In this document: positions 1 to 11,578 of the stretch, in pieces
Position numbering within the stretch: the stretch's first letter is position 1
How the letters are laid out: every line of letters starts with the position of its first letter
Origin: Isoetes taiwanensis
Lineage: Eukaryota > Streptophyta > Lycopodiopsida > Isoetales > Isoetaceae
Length of the DNA stretch: 64,000 nt
NCBI GenBank assembly: GCA_021234155.1
Contig: JAJEKV010000163.1
Span: 250,001 to 314,000 of the forward strand
Reading direction: 5' to 3'
Made by a program: the position numbers and the translations under genes
Notes under the pieces: generated by a model
Told to the model about the DNA's origin: nothing
Database searches by the model: none
The model's input: only the letters and a program-made list of their open reading frames with translations

Positions 1-538
1 AGAACCTTGGTAGAAACTTAGAGAATCTATGATAGGAATTTCAAGAGATTCCTTGGGAATCTAAGGCACGACAGGAACTTGCACCGTAGGAACATACTAA
101 AACTGGAACAATGCGTCATAGGACGGATTAAATTTCTTGTATATATAAATACAAGAATTTAGCTACCGGGTGGAGCCCGCCATGTGTACCCCCGAGAGTT
201 GAATCGAAATATGTGAGTAGAAGAGAATGTAAAGAGTTTGTAGACTCTAGTCTAAAACTCTAGTGGAAAAAAAAAAAAATTGTGTATGGCTTAGGTGGAT
301 CTATTGATCCGATTATTTTGGAGGCCTATTTGTTCCTAGTTCTTGAAGGTTAGGTTGTCAACATATTATATATGCACGTAAAGTCATATAAATACAAAAG
401 CCTTGAAAAGCTTCTGCATAAGACCTGCACAAAATACATGGTACTTCTTCAAGCAAGATTTAATGAGCTTACCAATATCATCGCATCCCATATCATAACA
501 TCTCATATCTTAATTGTGCTCTCTCCCCTTCCATTCTA

Positions 539-736
539 GTGGTCAGCACTGGCTCTGGCAAATCCTCAAACAAACATGACTTGAAATGTCTACTATTAAT
601 AGCTAAATCCTGTTTAATTCAAGGGCAAATCGCATGTTTGAAGATGTTAGGATGGACACAGATTGAATACAGGGATTCAGGAGCTAGAACGACAGATCAA
701 GTCGATTACATTGAATACTGTGCATGTCAATCATAA
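539..736 (+). other. Unrecognised 65-codon reading frame in the left repeat
   Basis: An open frame of 65 codons begins just after a pyrimidine-rich stretch ending in TTCTAG, which looks like a splice acceptor, and ends in TAA after ...YIEYCACQS. It has no ATG at its start (GTG), so if real it would be an internal or terminal exon. The same frame is intact and encodes the identical peptide in the right repeat at 14,518-14,715. I recognise no domain. The identity could simply reflect recent duplication, so coding status is weak. Confidence 0.2.
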
Positions 737-890
737 AAAAAGAAGTAGCAGTGGCAGGAACAAAAAAAGAATCATCTGGAATGGCCTTGCGCAGGAAAAT
801 ACCGTTCTCATGCTGCTGCCAAAATGAGTACTTTGATCCGCTGGAGTAGCGATGGAGGCTAAAGCTTTCTGGCACAAATCAAGCCCAGAA

Positions 891-927
891 ATAGAATAGA
901 ATAGAATAGAATAGAATAGAAATAGAA
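891..927. repeat. (AATAG)n microsatellite
   Basis: Five to six tandem copies of AATAG; the same array is present in the right repeat at about 14,871-14,908. Confidence 0.9.
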
Positions 928-1079
928 GGGTTTATATTTGATGCTCCTTAGCAGCAGACGCCTGAGTTATTGCCAAGCTGCAAATTTCTGCCGGAAAGTG
1001 GCTGGGAAAGCCAATCCAAAACCTCACTAATTCCAAAAAAAAAATTTGCTAGTAATCATAGATAATATATATCCTTATA

Positions 1080-1440
1080 AGGGCCGGTGCACCCCGACCG
1101 TCGATGCGAGATCCTACGGCCCACAATGCTCTGGGACGCATCCTATAGTGCACGTGGCTTTGGGAATTATATGTAATCGATCCAATGGCCCAGGTTACTC
1201 TTGATCCTAATCATCGATCCAAGATCCTGCGACTCAGGTTACTTTGGTACATATCCTACGGTCCACGTGGCTTTGGGAATTATATGTAATCGACCCTACG
1301 GTCCAGGTTGTTCTTGATCTTGATCGTCGATCCAAGATCGTATGGCTCATGTTGCTTTAGATATATCTTCCGTGATCCTACGGTCCAGATTGATCACAAT
1401 CCTTGATCCAAGATCCCACGGCTCACATTGCATGCTCGGG
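1080..1440. repeat. GATCCTACGG-type repeat block (left copy)
   Basis: Degenerate short repeats built on ATCCTACGG(C/T)CCA and GATCGTCGATCC, separated by GGCTTTGGGAATTATATGT. Related blocks stand at 11,579-11,760, 13,020-13,380, 15,060-15,420, 31,740-32,230 and 33,240-33,560. It always precedes a tRNA-like block, so it is one module of a larger family. Confidence 0.75.
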
Positions 1441-1490
1441 CCTTGGTATTTTCAAGGAATTTTAAGGGGAGGCTTTTAAAATTTTTTATG

Positions 1491-1560
1491 TTGTTTGGGG
1501 GATTTAAACCCTAGTCATTGCTCCCCAAGCCCCCAACTCTAACCATTAGACCAGGCATTA
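1491..1560 (-). repeat. tRNA-like (SINE-head-like) block, antisense, left copy
   Basis: On the minus strand the segment has a Pol III-type A box (TGGTCTAATGG, 1,543-1,553) and a B box (GGTTTAAATCC, 1,500-1,510) at about tRNA spacing, inside text that reads like the D and T arms of a tRNA gene. It is not a functional tRNA because the acceptor stem is not closed. It resembles the head of a tRNA-derived SINE. The same block recurs at 13,431, 15,480, 31,508, 32,276 and 33,607. Confidence 0.55.
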
Positions 1561-1639
1561 ATTTATTGAATAAATTTGTGTTTCATACATACTTAAGGGC
1601 AAAGATTAAATTGAAATATAGCTGAAAGATAGATAAATA

Positions 1640-2960
1640 GTATTTTTGAGTAGAATGTTTCTAGAATTCTAGATAGTTTTAGAACATTCTGAAATGCTCA
1701 TGGCTAAGCACCTCAATATAAAAATAGAAAGTTTCTTTGACTAGGGTATTCTAAAACACCCTAGAAAGTTCTAGATAATTTTGGGAAGCTCTATAATATT
1801 CTAGATAGTTCTAGAACATTTTAGATACTCGTGGGCAGGCATCGAAAATCTAGGAGTTAGTCTCCTAAATTTACGGTCACAATCCTTATTTTTCGATTCC
1901 AATTTTTATTTGCCAGCAAATAAATTCTGGGTTTTCCTTCAAAATCCGGCAAATAATCTTGAGTTTATATTCAAAATCTGGTGGAGCATGACACTTACCG
2001 GCAAATTATCTGGTTAGAACTACCGGGGATTTTGAAGCCTGCTCATGGGTAAGCACCTTACTCTAAAAATAGAAAGCTTTTTATGAAATTTTGTGAAGAG
2101 TCAAAATAAATGTTCTAAAATATTTTAGATAGTTCTAAGAAATTCTATCACGTTCTAGATAGTTTTGGAATATTATAGATAGTCATGTGTAAGCACCTTA
2201 ATCTAGAAATAGAAGGTTCTTAAAATTTCTTGGAAAGAGTCAAAATATAATGTTTTGGAATATTCTAGATGTTAATGGGTAAACACCTTAATCTTAAAAT
2301 AGAAAGTTCTTTTGGCATTTTTCAAAGAGCTAAGATAGAATATTTTGGGAATGTTCTAGAATGTTCCAGATGCTCATGGGTAAGCATCTTAGTCTAAAAA
2401 AAGACTGTCTTTTAAGCGTTGCAAACAATAAAATAATGTTGTAGAATGTTCTAGATGCTCATGAGCAAGCACCTTAGTCTAAAAATAAAAATGTTTTTTC
2501 AAATAGAATGGTTTAAGATGTTCTAGATCTTTGATGAATAAGCATCTCAATCCAAAATAGAATGTTTTAGCATGTTCTAGATTGTTCTACATGCTCATGG
2601 ATAAACACCTCGTTCTAAAAATAGGGTTTTTTTTTTTTTTTTTTTTTTTGAAAGCTCTATAATGTTATAGAGAGGTTGAGGACGTTCTAGATAGTCGTGG
2701 AAAAAACGCTAATCTAAGACTAGAATGTTTTACAATGCCTTAGATAGTTCTAAAAAGCTCTAGAATGTTCTAGAAAGGTTTAGAATATTCTACATGCTCA
2801 TGGGTAGGAACCTTAATCTAAAATATAATTTTTTTTGAGATTTTACAAAGAGCACGATAGAATGTTCTAAAATATTCCAAAATGAAGCTGTTGAGCATAA
2901 ATCTTGCCAAGAAAAAGATCTAGATTCTCATGAGCAAGCACCACAATCTAAAAATAGAAA
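1640..2960. repeat. TTCTAGA-rich degenerate tandem array (left copy)
   Basis: The block is filled with variants of GTTCTAGAATGTTCTAGA interleaved with a roughly 80-100-bp motif reading ATGCTCATGGGTAAGCACCT and AAAAATAGAAAG. No coding potential is seen. The GAA/TTC alternation at five-base spacing is that of a heat-shock element. The same array is repeated at about 15,620-16,940. Confidence 0.8.
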
Positions 2961-3139
2961 GTTTTCTTAAATGGAATGGAAGTAGCTCGGGTCAAAAATA
3001 GAAAGTTTTTTAAATATCTTATATTATAATGGTATATTGTAAGTCTTGGATTGGATCAAGCCCTAATGTGAGTGGGCGAGATCATCTAGATGCATCCAAA
3101 GGCCAAGATTTCTCGCGACAACTTCCTACCACCATGATT

Positions 3140-3255
3140 GGTCATGTTTTGATCTCTTATGGGAAAAGGGTAAAGGAAAAGGGGGAAAAGGAAAAGGGAG
3201 GAGGAAGGGCAAAAAAAAGGGAAAAAAGGAAAATGAGAAAAGGGTGGGGATAAGA
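3140..3255. repeat. Short polypurine tract (left copy)
   Basis: GGAAAAGG-type purine run on the plus strand near the end of the left repeat, repeated at about 17,120-17,235. Open frames read from it are compositional artefacts. Confidence 0.7.
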
Positions 3256-3326
3256 AAATGATGGTGATGGTGGGTTTGTACACAAAGAGAGTTGCGCTTT
3301 TTTGTGAGTTTGTTGTGGAGTGTCGA

Positions 3327-5540
3327 TGTGGCGTTCGGTGGAATATACGCGCTATGCATAATTATATTCCTGGACCTCATCACTATACAAGTCTATCTTC
3401 ATAGCCTTGTATACCATAGATTGTGGCACTAGGGCGTGACTAAGTTATTCATATAACTTAGCCAACCTTAGGTTAAGACCATTTTCCACGGGCCTTAACC
3501 TATTGGGCACCCGCCACACGAGACTCAACCGACATTGGTGCCACGCGGGCATCTTAGGTGGACCTAACTTATATAGGTCGGAACCCTAACCCTAGGCCTC
3601 TTTCCAAACTCTAGCACCGTGAGACTCATCTACTTGTTCGAACCCCGCTTCAACATCGCTCGCTAGGCATAGATCGGTGCGCAGCCGCCAGTGGTAGACC
3701 CGTTCTTGGAGTAGGAACAACAGCTTGTGAGTCGAAGACCATGGAGGCGCACGGATCTGGAGGGAGAGCATCGTGAGAGTGGTATGTAGGGTAGAAGTTG
3801 TGATAGCTCATTTGGAATTAGCATTCCAGATGTGCTAGTATCTTGTATCTAGAGTAGAGCCATCCTAGAATCCATATTCAACATCTTGAACCCTAATCAA
3901 GGAACCCTAACTATTAGTTAGTTGTATGATTAGGTTAAGATGTTCTTCTTATGATTATTCTCATTATGTGATGATTATATGTTGTTGGTTGATCATGTTT
4001 GCTCCTCTTTGTATTGGGAAGGGGGGGTAGAGACCTAGGGCCATCAGTAGTATGTTCCTAGAGTAGATCCCTTAGTTCCTATTAGTTGGCCGTGGCATAG
4101 GAGCCCACCGTGCTATTGAGGCTATGATATGACTCACACTGTGATAACGGGCTAGAGGGAAAGTGGAGGGAGGATCCCCGCCGAAAGTGGGGGCTTCGGG
4201 GATTCCATAGTGGGCTAGGCTTATGGTCTGGTCACTTCGGTGTGGGCCGAAAGCATGGGTCCGACACCTCCCGGGCAATGGTGTTGCTCGCCTCGAGAGC
4301 TGCAAGTGATAGCTTGGCTCGCTTTGGGGGTTCGGGCTGGCACCTAATCGCGCAGGTCGCCCACCATTCTCTAGTCACCACGGCACCTCTAGACCCCCGG
4401 AAGGGGAGATGCAACCCTTCCCTGCCTCATCCGGACGAGGGAGATGCAACCTGGAGTAGTCCCGATGGGTGATGCCATGGGATTGCGTGATCAGGAAGGC
4501 TAGAGTCCGCCGAGCCCTGATCTAGCCCCATCCGCAAAGTATGCACGGGAGAGGGCGGATGGAGTGGTCAACCCTAGCCATTGTCTTATGCCAGCCCCCG
4601 CCATTGTTATGACTCGGATGCCTTCTATCTTGAGACCTATCCAAGTCCTACCTCCTTATGAGTCGGAGCCATGGGTAGGAGCTCTCATGTTTTATGGTTT
4701 ATGATTATCTTCTTTGCTCATATGGATATGTGATGGACTACCCTTGAGGTAGTATGTTGTATTGTTATTGCTAGTTCCGACGTTGTTTATGCTTCGGCTG
4801 CTGTGATAGGAGCCCATAGGGGAAGGGCGGCGCGAAGACACCTTCCGTGTCCCTTTCCCACTGGGGAGTTCCATAGTGCAGGGGATAGGCCGGAGGGCCT
4901 GTGTGCGGTTGTTGAGCCTGACGGGGATTTCTGAAAGTGTACGCCGGGTGTCATATGTTTTAGCAGGGCGCCACAATGGTATCGAGCAATGTTCTTGGTT
5001 GACCAAGAGCTAGCACTGACCATATCCCCTGAATAGGTAGACTAACCGGCCTAGCTAATTAATGGAATGAGAATTCCAGTCTTGAACCATGAAATGTGGG
5101 AGAATTTTTTTTTCCATTAGCGTGGTCGTAATTAGATTAAGTATAGTCTAAGTGGTAGAAATAATATAGTCAAAAGAAACCTTCTAGTAAATTTGAGCTC
5201 AAGTTGTTCATGAACCGCGACCTTTCAAGAAAAAAAAATTGAATGAGAAATCTCAAAATAAAGCTTTGAAAGAAATCGCGTGAAATGACCACTACTTGGC
5301 CCAAAAAGGAAATTAGGAAATTTTTGAGAAATAGTTAAGTGATTAGGGGGAAATACCTTAATTATTAACCCATAGTTATAATAAATTTACTTAAAAAAAA
5401 AAGTAGCTAATAAACCTATAAAAGCGCCTCTACCCCTTAGAAGTTCCAAAATAGTAGTTTGAACCTTCCCTTTACCCTTGTAGGGCTTAATTAGAAGCTA
5501 ATCAAGCTGCCATAAGAGTGTCCACCTAATTTAACATTAA
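3327..5540 (+). other. Unique non-coding stretch downstream of the left repeat (possible retroelement leader)
   Basis: No convincing coding frame. The stretch lies between the left direct repeat and gag-like sequence, the position of a retroelement leader. Two related segments containing ATAGGAGCCCA and TTCCATAGTG occur at about 4,095-4,235 and 4,805-4,885. No clear primer-binding site is visible right after 3,326; TGGCGTTCGGTGG at 3,329 is only a loose candidate. Confidence 0.35.
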
Positions 5541-6750
5541 TTTTATAGAGATAGAACCCAAAGGAGCCAAGAAGATAGAGGCAAGATCGCCGAAGAGGCC
5601 ACCATCAAGGAAGCTGTTGTTGGGAGGACCAAACAAGTAGTTAGGAAGGTTGGAAGCTCCAGTTTGCACCGAACGGCCGGGCACCTCACACGGTGGCGAC
5701 AAGCAAATTTTGAGGCCCCACCTAGGCTAGACCGTCGCAACTTGGCCACCAATCATTTAACTTTGGCCACTTAGCAAGGGCTAATTCGCAATCTGGGAAA
5801 TCACTGGGCCCAGGAGGAGCAACGACGAGCAACAACGCAATCCCCGAACAAGGAGGCTCGAAGAGCAGGTGAAGGCAAGTAGCAAGAGCAATCCCAAAGA
5901 ACAAGGAGAGCAACCCCCAACACCGAAGTGGAAGGAAAGAGCAAAGAAGCAAGAGGGAGCAACTCGACAATACGAGCAACCCCAGCAACAAGAATGTTAA
6001 AAGCAAGTATGGGAGCAACCTAACAATCAACCTAAGAAAAGGAAGGAAGAGATGCCGGCAAGGAGAGAACAACAACTAGACGAACTGGAGGAGGACGAGC
6101 CCCGAGGAGGAAAGACCACAAACAACAAGAGGAGGGAGCCCGAGGAAGAGGACCAAAAGAAGAAGAAGAGGGAGGAGGAGGCCGAAGAACGCAGGGCACC
6201 ACGCCGACAACAATATCCAATGCGGTCCAAAGGAGGGCAACATCAGTAGAAGCTACTTAAAGCAGCAAGATATGGAGTACGAAGAAGAAGGCAAGATACA
6301 AGATTTACCGCCAACGGACCGAGGAAGCCGATCAGTATCGAAAAGCAAGCCTCCACCACCACTGACCAAGAAAGTTCCGCCATGGGCCAAATCCCTCAAG
6401 ACAAGAGAGCGTTTCAAAGATATTTGGCATTGCCAACAAATACTGGATGATCCGTAAAGTCTCTTCGAAGTGCCTACATCAAAGGTCTATGCAGGAATTC
6501 AAGATGGGCTACGACTACTGAGCCACATCAACGACGGTGGGGTCTCGCCAGGAAGCGGCCAAAGCCGAGGAGGCCAAGATATGCACCCTTGATGGTCCGA
6601 GCCCTGCAGGAGGTAGTACAGGCGGAGCTGATACAACTTTTTGAAGAAGGCAACCTCTGCGCGATCCATACCAAGCAGGCTCAAAGACCTCCACCCGGTG
6701 AGGAGAATTTACAAGGAGAAGTCGTGAAGAGCCCAGTCTACCAAACTATA
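5541..6750 (+). pseudogene. Decayed gag-like coding remnant, Ty3/gypsy type
   Basis: Plus-strand segments with protein-like composition but broken frames: a Glu/Arg/Lys-rich stretch (6,052-6,249, ending ...RSKGGQHQ) and a following segment (6,272-6,457) with the tryptophan-containing KTRERFKDIWHCQQ. The order before reverse transcriptase and integrase remnants, and the charged repeat-rich composition, fit a gag region. I see no intact zinc knuckle. Assignment rests mainly on position, so it is tentative. Confidence 0.35.
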
Positions 6751-8230
6751 TAAATATAAGTTTTTTTTCATGTACATTGTTTTTACTCATTAGAAATAAA
6801 ATTACTGTAAATTAATTGCTTGTAAGATATAAAAATGTTCTTGTATAAATTACTTCTAGTAGAATCCTTTGCATCTTATTTAGAATGCTCTTAATTGGCT
6901 AAATAGCATAAAATTTTGACATAGAAATAAAAAAATTGCCTCAAAATCGGCGAACCCATCCGAGTCACTTGATTTAGGGCAAAATTGATCCAAACTTCGT
7001 ATTAAAAGATGTTAGAATGCTTAGAAATTGTCTAAAAATGCAGTGTAGCACTTTTAAATTTGTTAAAAATATCTAAAAACAGCAAAAAACGGTCAACTCG
7101 GGTCTCACCGCGCAAAAAGCCTCTCGTTTTTTGGCTTAGAGGCCTCATTCGCGGCGCTCGGACCCGATTTTGCCAGTATTTGTATTCTTAGATATCCTTT
7201 TAACATGGGAAAAAAGTTGCTAGTTAGATCTTAATTGCCCAATTAGTTAAGTGTTAGCATCTTCAAATCCCTAAAACTCTTACCCGAACCCACGGAAGAC
7301 CCCAAATCGGGTCACACCGCGCATAGGAAAAAGGCATATGCGTTGGAGAGACCTCCCATTTGTCACACCGCGCTCGACCCGATTTCATATGTTTTGGCCA
7401 AAAAATTTTGCAAAAAATGCATTGAAAGGTTCTTAGTGCACATGCTAGCCTCTTGCCATGCACTGTAGTGTCTTGTAACACCCCATTCTAGCTTCTCAAT
7501 CTATTTGAACCTCATCTTAAAAGAATTCCCACAGTAGCGGGAATTGAACCTCCCACCCACAGGGTTGAACCCCCCAAACCCCTTCAAACCCAACCACTGA
7601 AGGCGGGCATCGTTTATGTTTGAATTACAATCTTTAATTATATTTAAGCTTTAATAAGTTAAATAATATTAATAGCCAAGCCTTAAACTTAGAACCAAGG
7701 CCCTTAAGCGAGATAGCGACATCATCTGCACTCATCATAGCTTAGTTGTCACTCTTATCTTGCTAAGTGTCTTCTTGTCTGCATACAGGTAGTATAATTA
7801 AACTTTTTTTCGTAGAAACCCAGCTAGTTGCCAAGGCCTTAGAAATTGTTGTCACACGTTGGTAGGGTACACCAACACACGTTATAGATGCACTATCATC
7901 AAGTGTCTTCAGCCTTGCCTTTGTATCATAGATAATTATCTAGGAATTCATTCTATCTAGGCAATTAGGTCTAGCACACCAAGTACACCCGATTGAATGA
8001 GTCTCCTTCTACCACCCCATAACAGTAAATAATTACCTTTCTCAGTGCCTACTAAAGTGCCAAGCGGGTCATTTGAGGTAGAGTGGATAAAGGTATAAAA
8101 ATATGGCTTTTCAAGTAAATAGACATAAGTAATTGATTGTGATGGTAGTATTAATTGCCTTGTGCTTCTTAAGGTAGTAAAATAGGTGGTGAGAACTTTC
8201 GTTCTGAGATCCTCGAGCCTCGGCGGTGGA
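6751..8230. other. AT-rich non-coding stretch with a duplicated CACCGCGC motif
   Basis: No gene is visible. Two related segments, about 7,085-7,170 and 7,285-7,385, each contain CGGGTC(T/A)CACCGCGC and end in GACCCGATTT, indicating a local duplication at about 200-bp spacing. A tRNA-like block lies at 7,539-7,604. Confidence 0.4.
7539..7604 (-). repeat. tRNA-like block of a second SINE-like family, antisense
   Basis: On the minus strand GCCTTCAGTGGTTGG (A-box-like) is followed by AGGTTCAATTCCCGC (a good B box). A related copy lies on the plus strand at 31,352-31,417, where the same GATGCCCGCC start and a B-box-like GGTTCGATTC are seen. The family differs from the GGTCTAGTGG family elsewhere in the window. 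Confidence 0.4.
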
Positions 8231-10494
8231 GACACTCGACAACATCAACGAATTGAAAGCAAAGGGCAAACTTATGGAGGAAACTTCAGCAAATCAAAGG
8301 CCAAGAAGGTGTACGGGAAGCCCGAACACAAATAATAAAGAGGAGGCCAAAGGAAGGGCGATTGCGACATCAAAATAGACACAAGACTTGCCAAGAGGGC
8401 TATGCAACAACCAATGGGCAACATGGCACTTATAAAATTGATCACATTAGCTCTAGTCAAGGATATTCTCTAAGTGCCATATTGCCTCGAGGAGCGACCC
8501 CATCGATGACTAATGTCACGACTCGCCACCAACAAGTAGACTTCATGGACTTATGATGTCAAGAGCCCTAAAGGATGAAATTTGGATATACCTCCGGAAG
8601 AGAAATTATTATAGGTATTACAAACCCGACCAAGGGGGGCTTGCGGAAGGGAATCTGAGTATGGCGGGGAGGCGCAACAAACTTCTTCCTCATCACCCGA
8701 TGCTTGAAAGCGTTGCATCAACCTCGACAAGCGCCATCTCAAGATACGACAATCTTCTACCTTAGAGATTGGAGGTCAAGCACCATCAAGAAGAGGCATC
8801 ATGAGGGACAAAATACCGGCATTACTAGCGATCACTCAAGATTATAGTCCACGCACATGGATGCAAATAAACTCCTCTCGGCAAGAGAAGTTGCCGGTTA
8901 GAAGTGGTAAAGGCACTTGACATTGTCTTCAGCCTTACTTGGCCGACATACAACGGCCGGGCCGAAGAATAGAATCGACAAAGGTCAACACAACAATAGC
9001 AATTCAAATAGTTGGAAGAATCATCCTCGAATCTCGTAACCTCCAAGGCGGATGGCGACATGAAAGATTTTAGAATGTGAAGAACATTATCTTCAACCTC
9101 TTGGGATCGCGACACCGAGCATTATGTTATCTACATCAAGCCAAGTCCACTAAGAGGATAATGTTAATGAAGGTAGTCAACATCAACATTAAGACCGAAA
9201 GCAGAGTCAGAATATGTGCATTAAAAAAAAGGGGACACTTGAATGATCATGCAACAACTCCAAGGATACCGATTCTTTTCAACAAATTATGGAGTATCGC
9301 CTTGCTACTCCAACGACTAATGACTACACCGACTTTGAGCAAGCTAGAGGACCTATCGGATAGTTGAGTTTCTTAGAATTATGGGTGATAACATCCATGA
9401 TGGGATGGGGGGCGAAGAAATTCGGTAGATTTTTTTTTTTTTTTTTGTTTTCCTTTAGAAAGATGGACCCAAGAATGGAGCAAAGCTTCAAGTATTGGGA
9501 AGAAAATGTATGGAGTACAATAATTGTATACATTGCTGGCAGATATCCAACATATTGGAACCTCTTCGTGAGCTTGATCACCTCGCTAAGAAGGATTCAA
9601 TAGAAGGATAACCGTCGACCATGTATATGGAAGAGTACTTCCATGACATAAGGAATAATCCGACCAAATGAAGGAAGCAATCTAATAAGTCCGCCAACTT
9701 CTTAGATGGCATCCACTCAAAGGTGGGGCTATTTCAAGAGGGCAATAATTAAGAAAGGGTAGATCCTAGAGTAAAGATTAGATCTAAAACAAGAATAATT
9801 ATCTAACCATATAGTTTCTATGTGTGCCCAAAAGTAATGTCATCTTGACTAACTTTGTGGCCATAGGATTTATGTAACTAGTTCTTTAACTTGTAATTTT
9901 GCACCTCCTAGATGGCCGGACATCTTTAAGAGCAAGACTCTTAAGTCTAAATCTAGGCGATAATTAAGCGAGGGCCAAGTAATTAGCGGCACCAACGGAA
10001 CAAAGAGTCAAGTTAGACATCAACCTTAAAAGCGGAAGCAAAGTAGAGCATCGGCACCAACATGTACATTGGCAACTATGACCTCATAATAAGCATGCAA
10101 TATTAAAAGGCGGCTAAGGCAATAATTGATTATCATAAGCAAGAGATACTTATCCCGACCAAAAGAGCAAGTACCTTATAATTTAAGTTAAGGAAGTAAT
10201 TCCAATGCGTGCAGCATGTCGAAGAAAAGCAATTACTTAAGTACATCATGTGGAATGAGGTCGCATACACAAGCTACAAGTTGAAAATCGACCCGACTAC
10301 AAGAGTAAGAAGGAAGATGCTACTTCAAAAGCAGGTTGCCTCGGCCAATTTCTAAGTTAATCAAGAAGTCCCATGATATATCTCGGTGAAATTTGAGAGC
10401 TTTTGCTCTATATAGGCATAGAGTCTGAAATCACTCTTGCCTTTGGAGGCGGGGAGCCGATCAGCAAGACTCTTTATAGAATCGGCACTTCCGA
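8231..10494 (+). pseudogene. Decayed retroelement interior between gag-like and RT remnants
   Basis: Protein-like words survive in shifting frames. Around 9,600-9,690 the text resembles a retrotransposon gag segment (EEYFHDIRN-like). No frame stays open beyond about 95 codons. The stretch sits where the gag end and protease of a Ty3/gypsy element would be, but no protease active-site DSG could be placed. Treat as heavily mutated filler of the same element. Confidence 0.3.
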
Positions 10495-11040
10495 AAGCTA
10501 GCGAGCTCAAGAAGCGATTGTAGGAGTTGATCAACTTGGGGATCCTTTCGGCCAAGATGGAAGTCTAAAGATGTATATCAACCATGGGTAGCTCAACAAG
10601 CAGCGACATAATGGATCAGCCCCAAAAGTAGGATTCTTACGCAAAATCGGCGTAAGCTCGGGCAATCGGCAAATAAGGATGAAGGGGAAGATAATTATAA
10701 GACTCCTTCGGAACTTGGTATGGAGCACTATCACTTCACGGTGATGCCCTTGAGTCTATGGAATGCTCCACCAACTTGTATGCATTTGAGGGCGACATCT
10801 TGAAGATTCCTTGGATGATTTCTTCATCAATTCTCTTCGGCATCGTGACCTCTGACAAATCAATGGAAGAGCATGCTGGTAGTGGAGATGTTAAGGCGTC
10901 GCCACTCATTTGTAAACTTTTGAGCAGCAATTCGCAATGCCATCTCCACTTGACAAGCGAATTCGGCAAGAAGATAGAAGAAGCCATCTTCCCCAACATG
11001 GAGTTCAAGCACATGATGGGCTAGTCCTTACAAAGAATGC
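10495..11040 (+). pseudogene. Ty3/gypsy reverse transcriptase remnant
   Basis: Read across frames the plus strand gives ELKKRL.ELI at 10,500, DGSLKMYINH at about 10,555, SGNRQIRMK at about 10,665, then YKTP/FGTWYG and FTVMP at about 10,735, and KSMEEHA at about 10,858. These are in the order seen in Ty3/gypsy RT (thumb start, fingers, palm). The catalytic YxDD region is not recognisable. Several frameshifts and stops separate the blocks, so the enzyme is dead. It precedes the integrase remnant as expected for the Ty3 gene order. Confidence 0.7.
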
Positions 11041-11289
11041 AAGAACGGATTAAGAAAGAAACCTTCAAATATTTTAAAAGGAAGGTAATCTTTAATATCA
11101 AAAGAACAATTATCGCGTACCCAAAATATAAGGAGTAAGGAAAAAATCTTCTATGACACGCACATAATAGCCCTATTTAAACCATACAAATTTATAAAGG
11201 CCTACTTCAAGATTAAAGTAGCTACGTCGGCGGATATGAAAAGCGGAATAATCGAGACATATCCAAGAATGTCGGTGCGACCCGTGAGA

Positions 11290-11560
11290 CAAGGGCGGAA
11301 CAACTTGAATTCGAGTCATCAAGGGCGGTGCAGGACACCAAGTGGGAAGTCATCAGCATGGGTTTTATAGTTGGCCTCCCAAGGACAACAAGAAGCTTTG
11401 AAGCCTTGATGGTTGTGGTATATAGCTTAGAAAAAGGGCACATTCTTGCCATGCCACACCATAGACACCGCCTTGGCTCTAGCCGTGTGGTCTACATAAG
11501 AGATCTTTTAGGCTGCATGGAAATGCACAGGTCGAGCATCATCAAAAGATGGAAAAGCGG
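11290..11560 (+). pseudogene. Ty3/gypsy integrase core remnant
   Basis: The frame starting at 11,328 begins with KWEVISMGFIVGLPRTTRSF followed by MVVVYSLEKGH, a close match to the plant Ty3/gypsy integrase core where the first catalytic Asp sits in the SMDFIVGLP block; here that Asp is Gly. The remainder of the core and the chromodomain, if any, are missing: from about 11,575 the sequence becomes the GATCCTACGG repeat. With RT upstream, the order RT-integrase supports Ty3/gypsy rather than copia. Confidence 0.85.
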
Positions 11561-11578
11561 GGGTCACGCCGCTTTGAG

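Larger units (their letters stand above)
1..3326. repeat. Left copy of a 3.3-kb or longer direct repeat
   Basis: This block is repeated almost unchanged at 13,982-17,307, at a constant offset of 13,981 bases. The left end is cut by the window edge, so the true length is unknown. The shared sequence stops after the word GTGTCGA at 3,326, and the two copies then diverge completely. Long stretches (for example 1,561-1,860) differ by only one base. It contains the tail of a composite unit (1-145), about 900 bp of unassigned DNA, a GATCCTACGG-rich block, an antisense tRNA-like block, a TTCTAGA-rich block and a short purine tract. Because the pair flanks Ty3/gypsy remnants, the copies may be very long LTRs; a segmental duplication is the alternative. 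Confidence 0.9.

Noticed and set aside
3326-3345. Primer-binding site directly after the left 3.3-kb repeat
   Set aside because: TGGCGTTCGGTGG only loosely resembles a tRNA 3' complement and is offset from the border, so it is not strong enough to prove an LTR.
5722-6249. Leu/Ser-rich minus-strand frames opposite the gag-like stretch
   Set aside because: Reverse complement of Glu/Arg/Lys-rich plus-strand text; composition-driven shadows.
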